A DNA stretch of 20,395 bases from a virus, in IMG/VR virus record IMGVR_UViG_3300030099_007666, positions 1 through 20,395 of that record. One strand, given 5' to 3'. Numbering within the stretch: position 1 is the stretch's first letter; every line of letters begins with the position of its first letter. Of this stretch, positions 19,834 through 20,395 are shown piece by piece. The notes under the pieces were generated by a model. The model saw only the letters and a list, made by a program, of their open reading frames with translations, was not told the DNA's origin and did no database searches. The position numbers and the translations under genes were made by a program.

Positions 19834-20395
19834 ATGGAACTAATAGTATCACTGGCAATTAAATTTTGGCAATGGACGATATTGATCGCTGTTGTCATAA
19901 TTGGTGCAATAATCAACTTCACAGACAAAAGAAAAAAACCAAATTTAAAATTTAGTTTTACAAGTTTCCCGGAGTTGCAACCTGTCGCAATCAAAACAAA
20001 GGGCAAGGGCTTCTGGAAAGGTATCGCTATGTGGTTGTTATCAACTAGAAACTGGGTGTTGACCAAAGACTGGAAATACAACATAGACGGAAAAGAGTAT
20101 GTGATACCGGCAGGATTCCAATTCGATGGTGCAAGTATTCCTAAGTTTCTAAGAACATTCTTCTCACCAGTTGGTGTGTTATTATTAGGCGGATTGGTTC
20201 ACGACTATGCCTACAAATACAAAACACTTTTAGAAATCAACAAGGAAAAAACAATGGGTGAATTGACCCAAAAAAGAGCTGACGAAATATTCAGAGATAT
20301 TAATATAGTTGTAAATGGTTTCTATTCAATGAACTACCTTGCATACTGGTCATTGAGAATTGGCGGCTTCGTTGCATGGAATGGTCATAGAAAAA
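19834..20395 (+). CDS. DUF1353-like membrane-anchored protein (3' end outside window)
   Basis: The frame is open from the ATG at 19834 (AGGAA eight bases upstream) to the window edge; 187 residues are visible. A TM helix lies at ~12-29 ('QWTILIAVVIIGAIIN'). The body matches DUF1353: 'YVIPAGFQFDGASIPKFLRT' at ~89-108, then 'LGGLVHDYAYKY' at ~118-129. The DxASIP and HDY motifs in this order define the family, whose role in phages is not established. A basic helix ('EKTMGELTQKRADEIFRDI') and a second, amphipathic or membrane-prone region ('NYLAYWSLRIGGFVAW') follow. The N-terminal anchor is unusual, since many family members are soluble. It is the last gene of the membrane/envelope block. Confidence 0.7.
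   Translation, partial: MELIVSLAIKFWQWTILIAVVIIGAIINFTDKRKKPNLKFSFTSFPELQPVAIKTKGKGFWKGIAMWLLSTRNWVLTKDWKYNIDGKEYVIPAGFQFDGASIPKFLRTFFSPVGVLLLGGLVHDYAYKYKTLLEINKEKTMGELTQKRADEIFRDINIVVNGFYSMNYLAYWSLRIGGFVAWNGHRK

Noticed and set aside
1-20395. tRNA genes, CRISPR array, insertion sequence or attachment site
   Set aside because: No cloverleaf-like segment, spaced direct repeats with unique spacers, transposase motif or tRNA-end repeat was found on reading. A tRNAscan-SE run would be needed to exclude tRNAs formally.

Overview
The window looks like part of the genome of a T4-like (tevenvirus-type) marine myovirus. The evidence is a T4 gp44-type sliding-clamp loader ATPase, a GroES-type co-chaperonin, a UvdE/UvsE UV-damage endonuclease, T4-type late promoter boxes (ATAAATA), and long Ser/Thr/Gly/Asn-rich repetitive virion proteins of the kind found in marine cyanophages and SAR11 (Pelagibacter) phages. 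The DNA is visibly AT-rich and almost fully coding, with gene junctions of a few bases or short overlaps. No photosynthesis gene is present, so a SAR11-type or picocyanobacterial host cannot be separated from this window alone.

Layout. (1) 1-9249: a plus-strand block of six large appendage/virion-surface genes. It contains a protein of about eight alternating ~90-residue modules, cut by the left edge; three proteins with an N-terminal 'ANDGTGD-LR-AFNKIN' cap followed by repeated 'NGTTLSSDDSS' and 'GTG-V' blocks; a protein with four He_PIG-like Ig repeats; and a small fibre-like protein. Two late promoters drive the middle of this block. (2) 9262-11067: small genes of unknown role. One of them (10136-10657) is a short homologue of the palm region of bacterial replicative C-family DNA polymerase that stops just before the catalytic aspartates. 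(3) 11088-13095: two genes each with a near-consensus sigma-70 promoter (GroES-like; UvdE), a ParB-like gene between them, and a 39-residue membrane microprotein after UvdE. (4) 13090-15152: a minus-strand HxD...H oxygenase-like gene, the clamp loader gene 44 with a small partner gene, and a minus-strand small basic protein. (5) 15231-17421: a late-promoter operon of two conserved unknowns, an M15-type peptidoglycan peptidase and a second 2OG-Fe(II) oxygenase-like protein. (6) 17422-18300: a minus-strand compact PLP-dependent aminotransferase-like gene. (7) 18345-20395: a membrane/envelope block holding a TM plus coiled-coil protein overlapped by a lipoprotein (spanin-like arrangement), another TM plus coiled-coil protein, a small exported-looking protein, and a DUF1353-like membrane protein cut by the right edge.

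Two themes stand out. First, at many genes the promoter box sits only 5-8 bases before the start codon, both for T4-late boxes and for sigma-70-type boxes, so these mRNAs would be leaderless or nearly so. The major structural genes keep a proper leader and Shine-Dalgarno sequence. Second, there are unusual accessory proteins: a truncated DnaE-like protein, a compact aminotransferase-like protein and two different oxygenase-like proteins. All functions are assigned by reading motifs. No database search was run.
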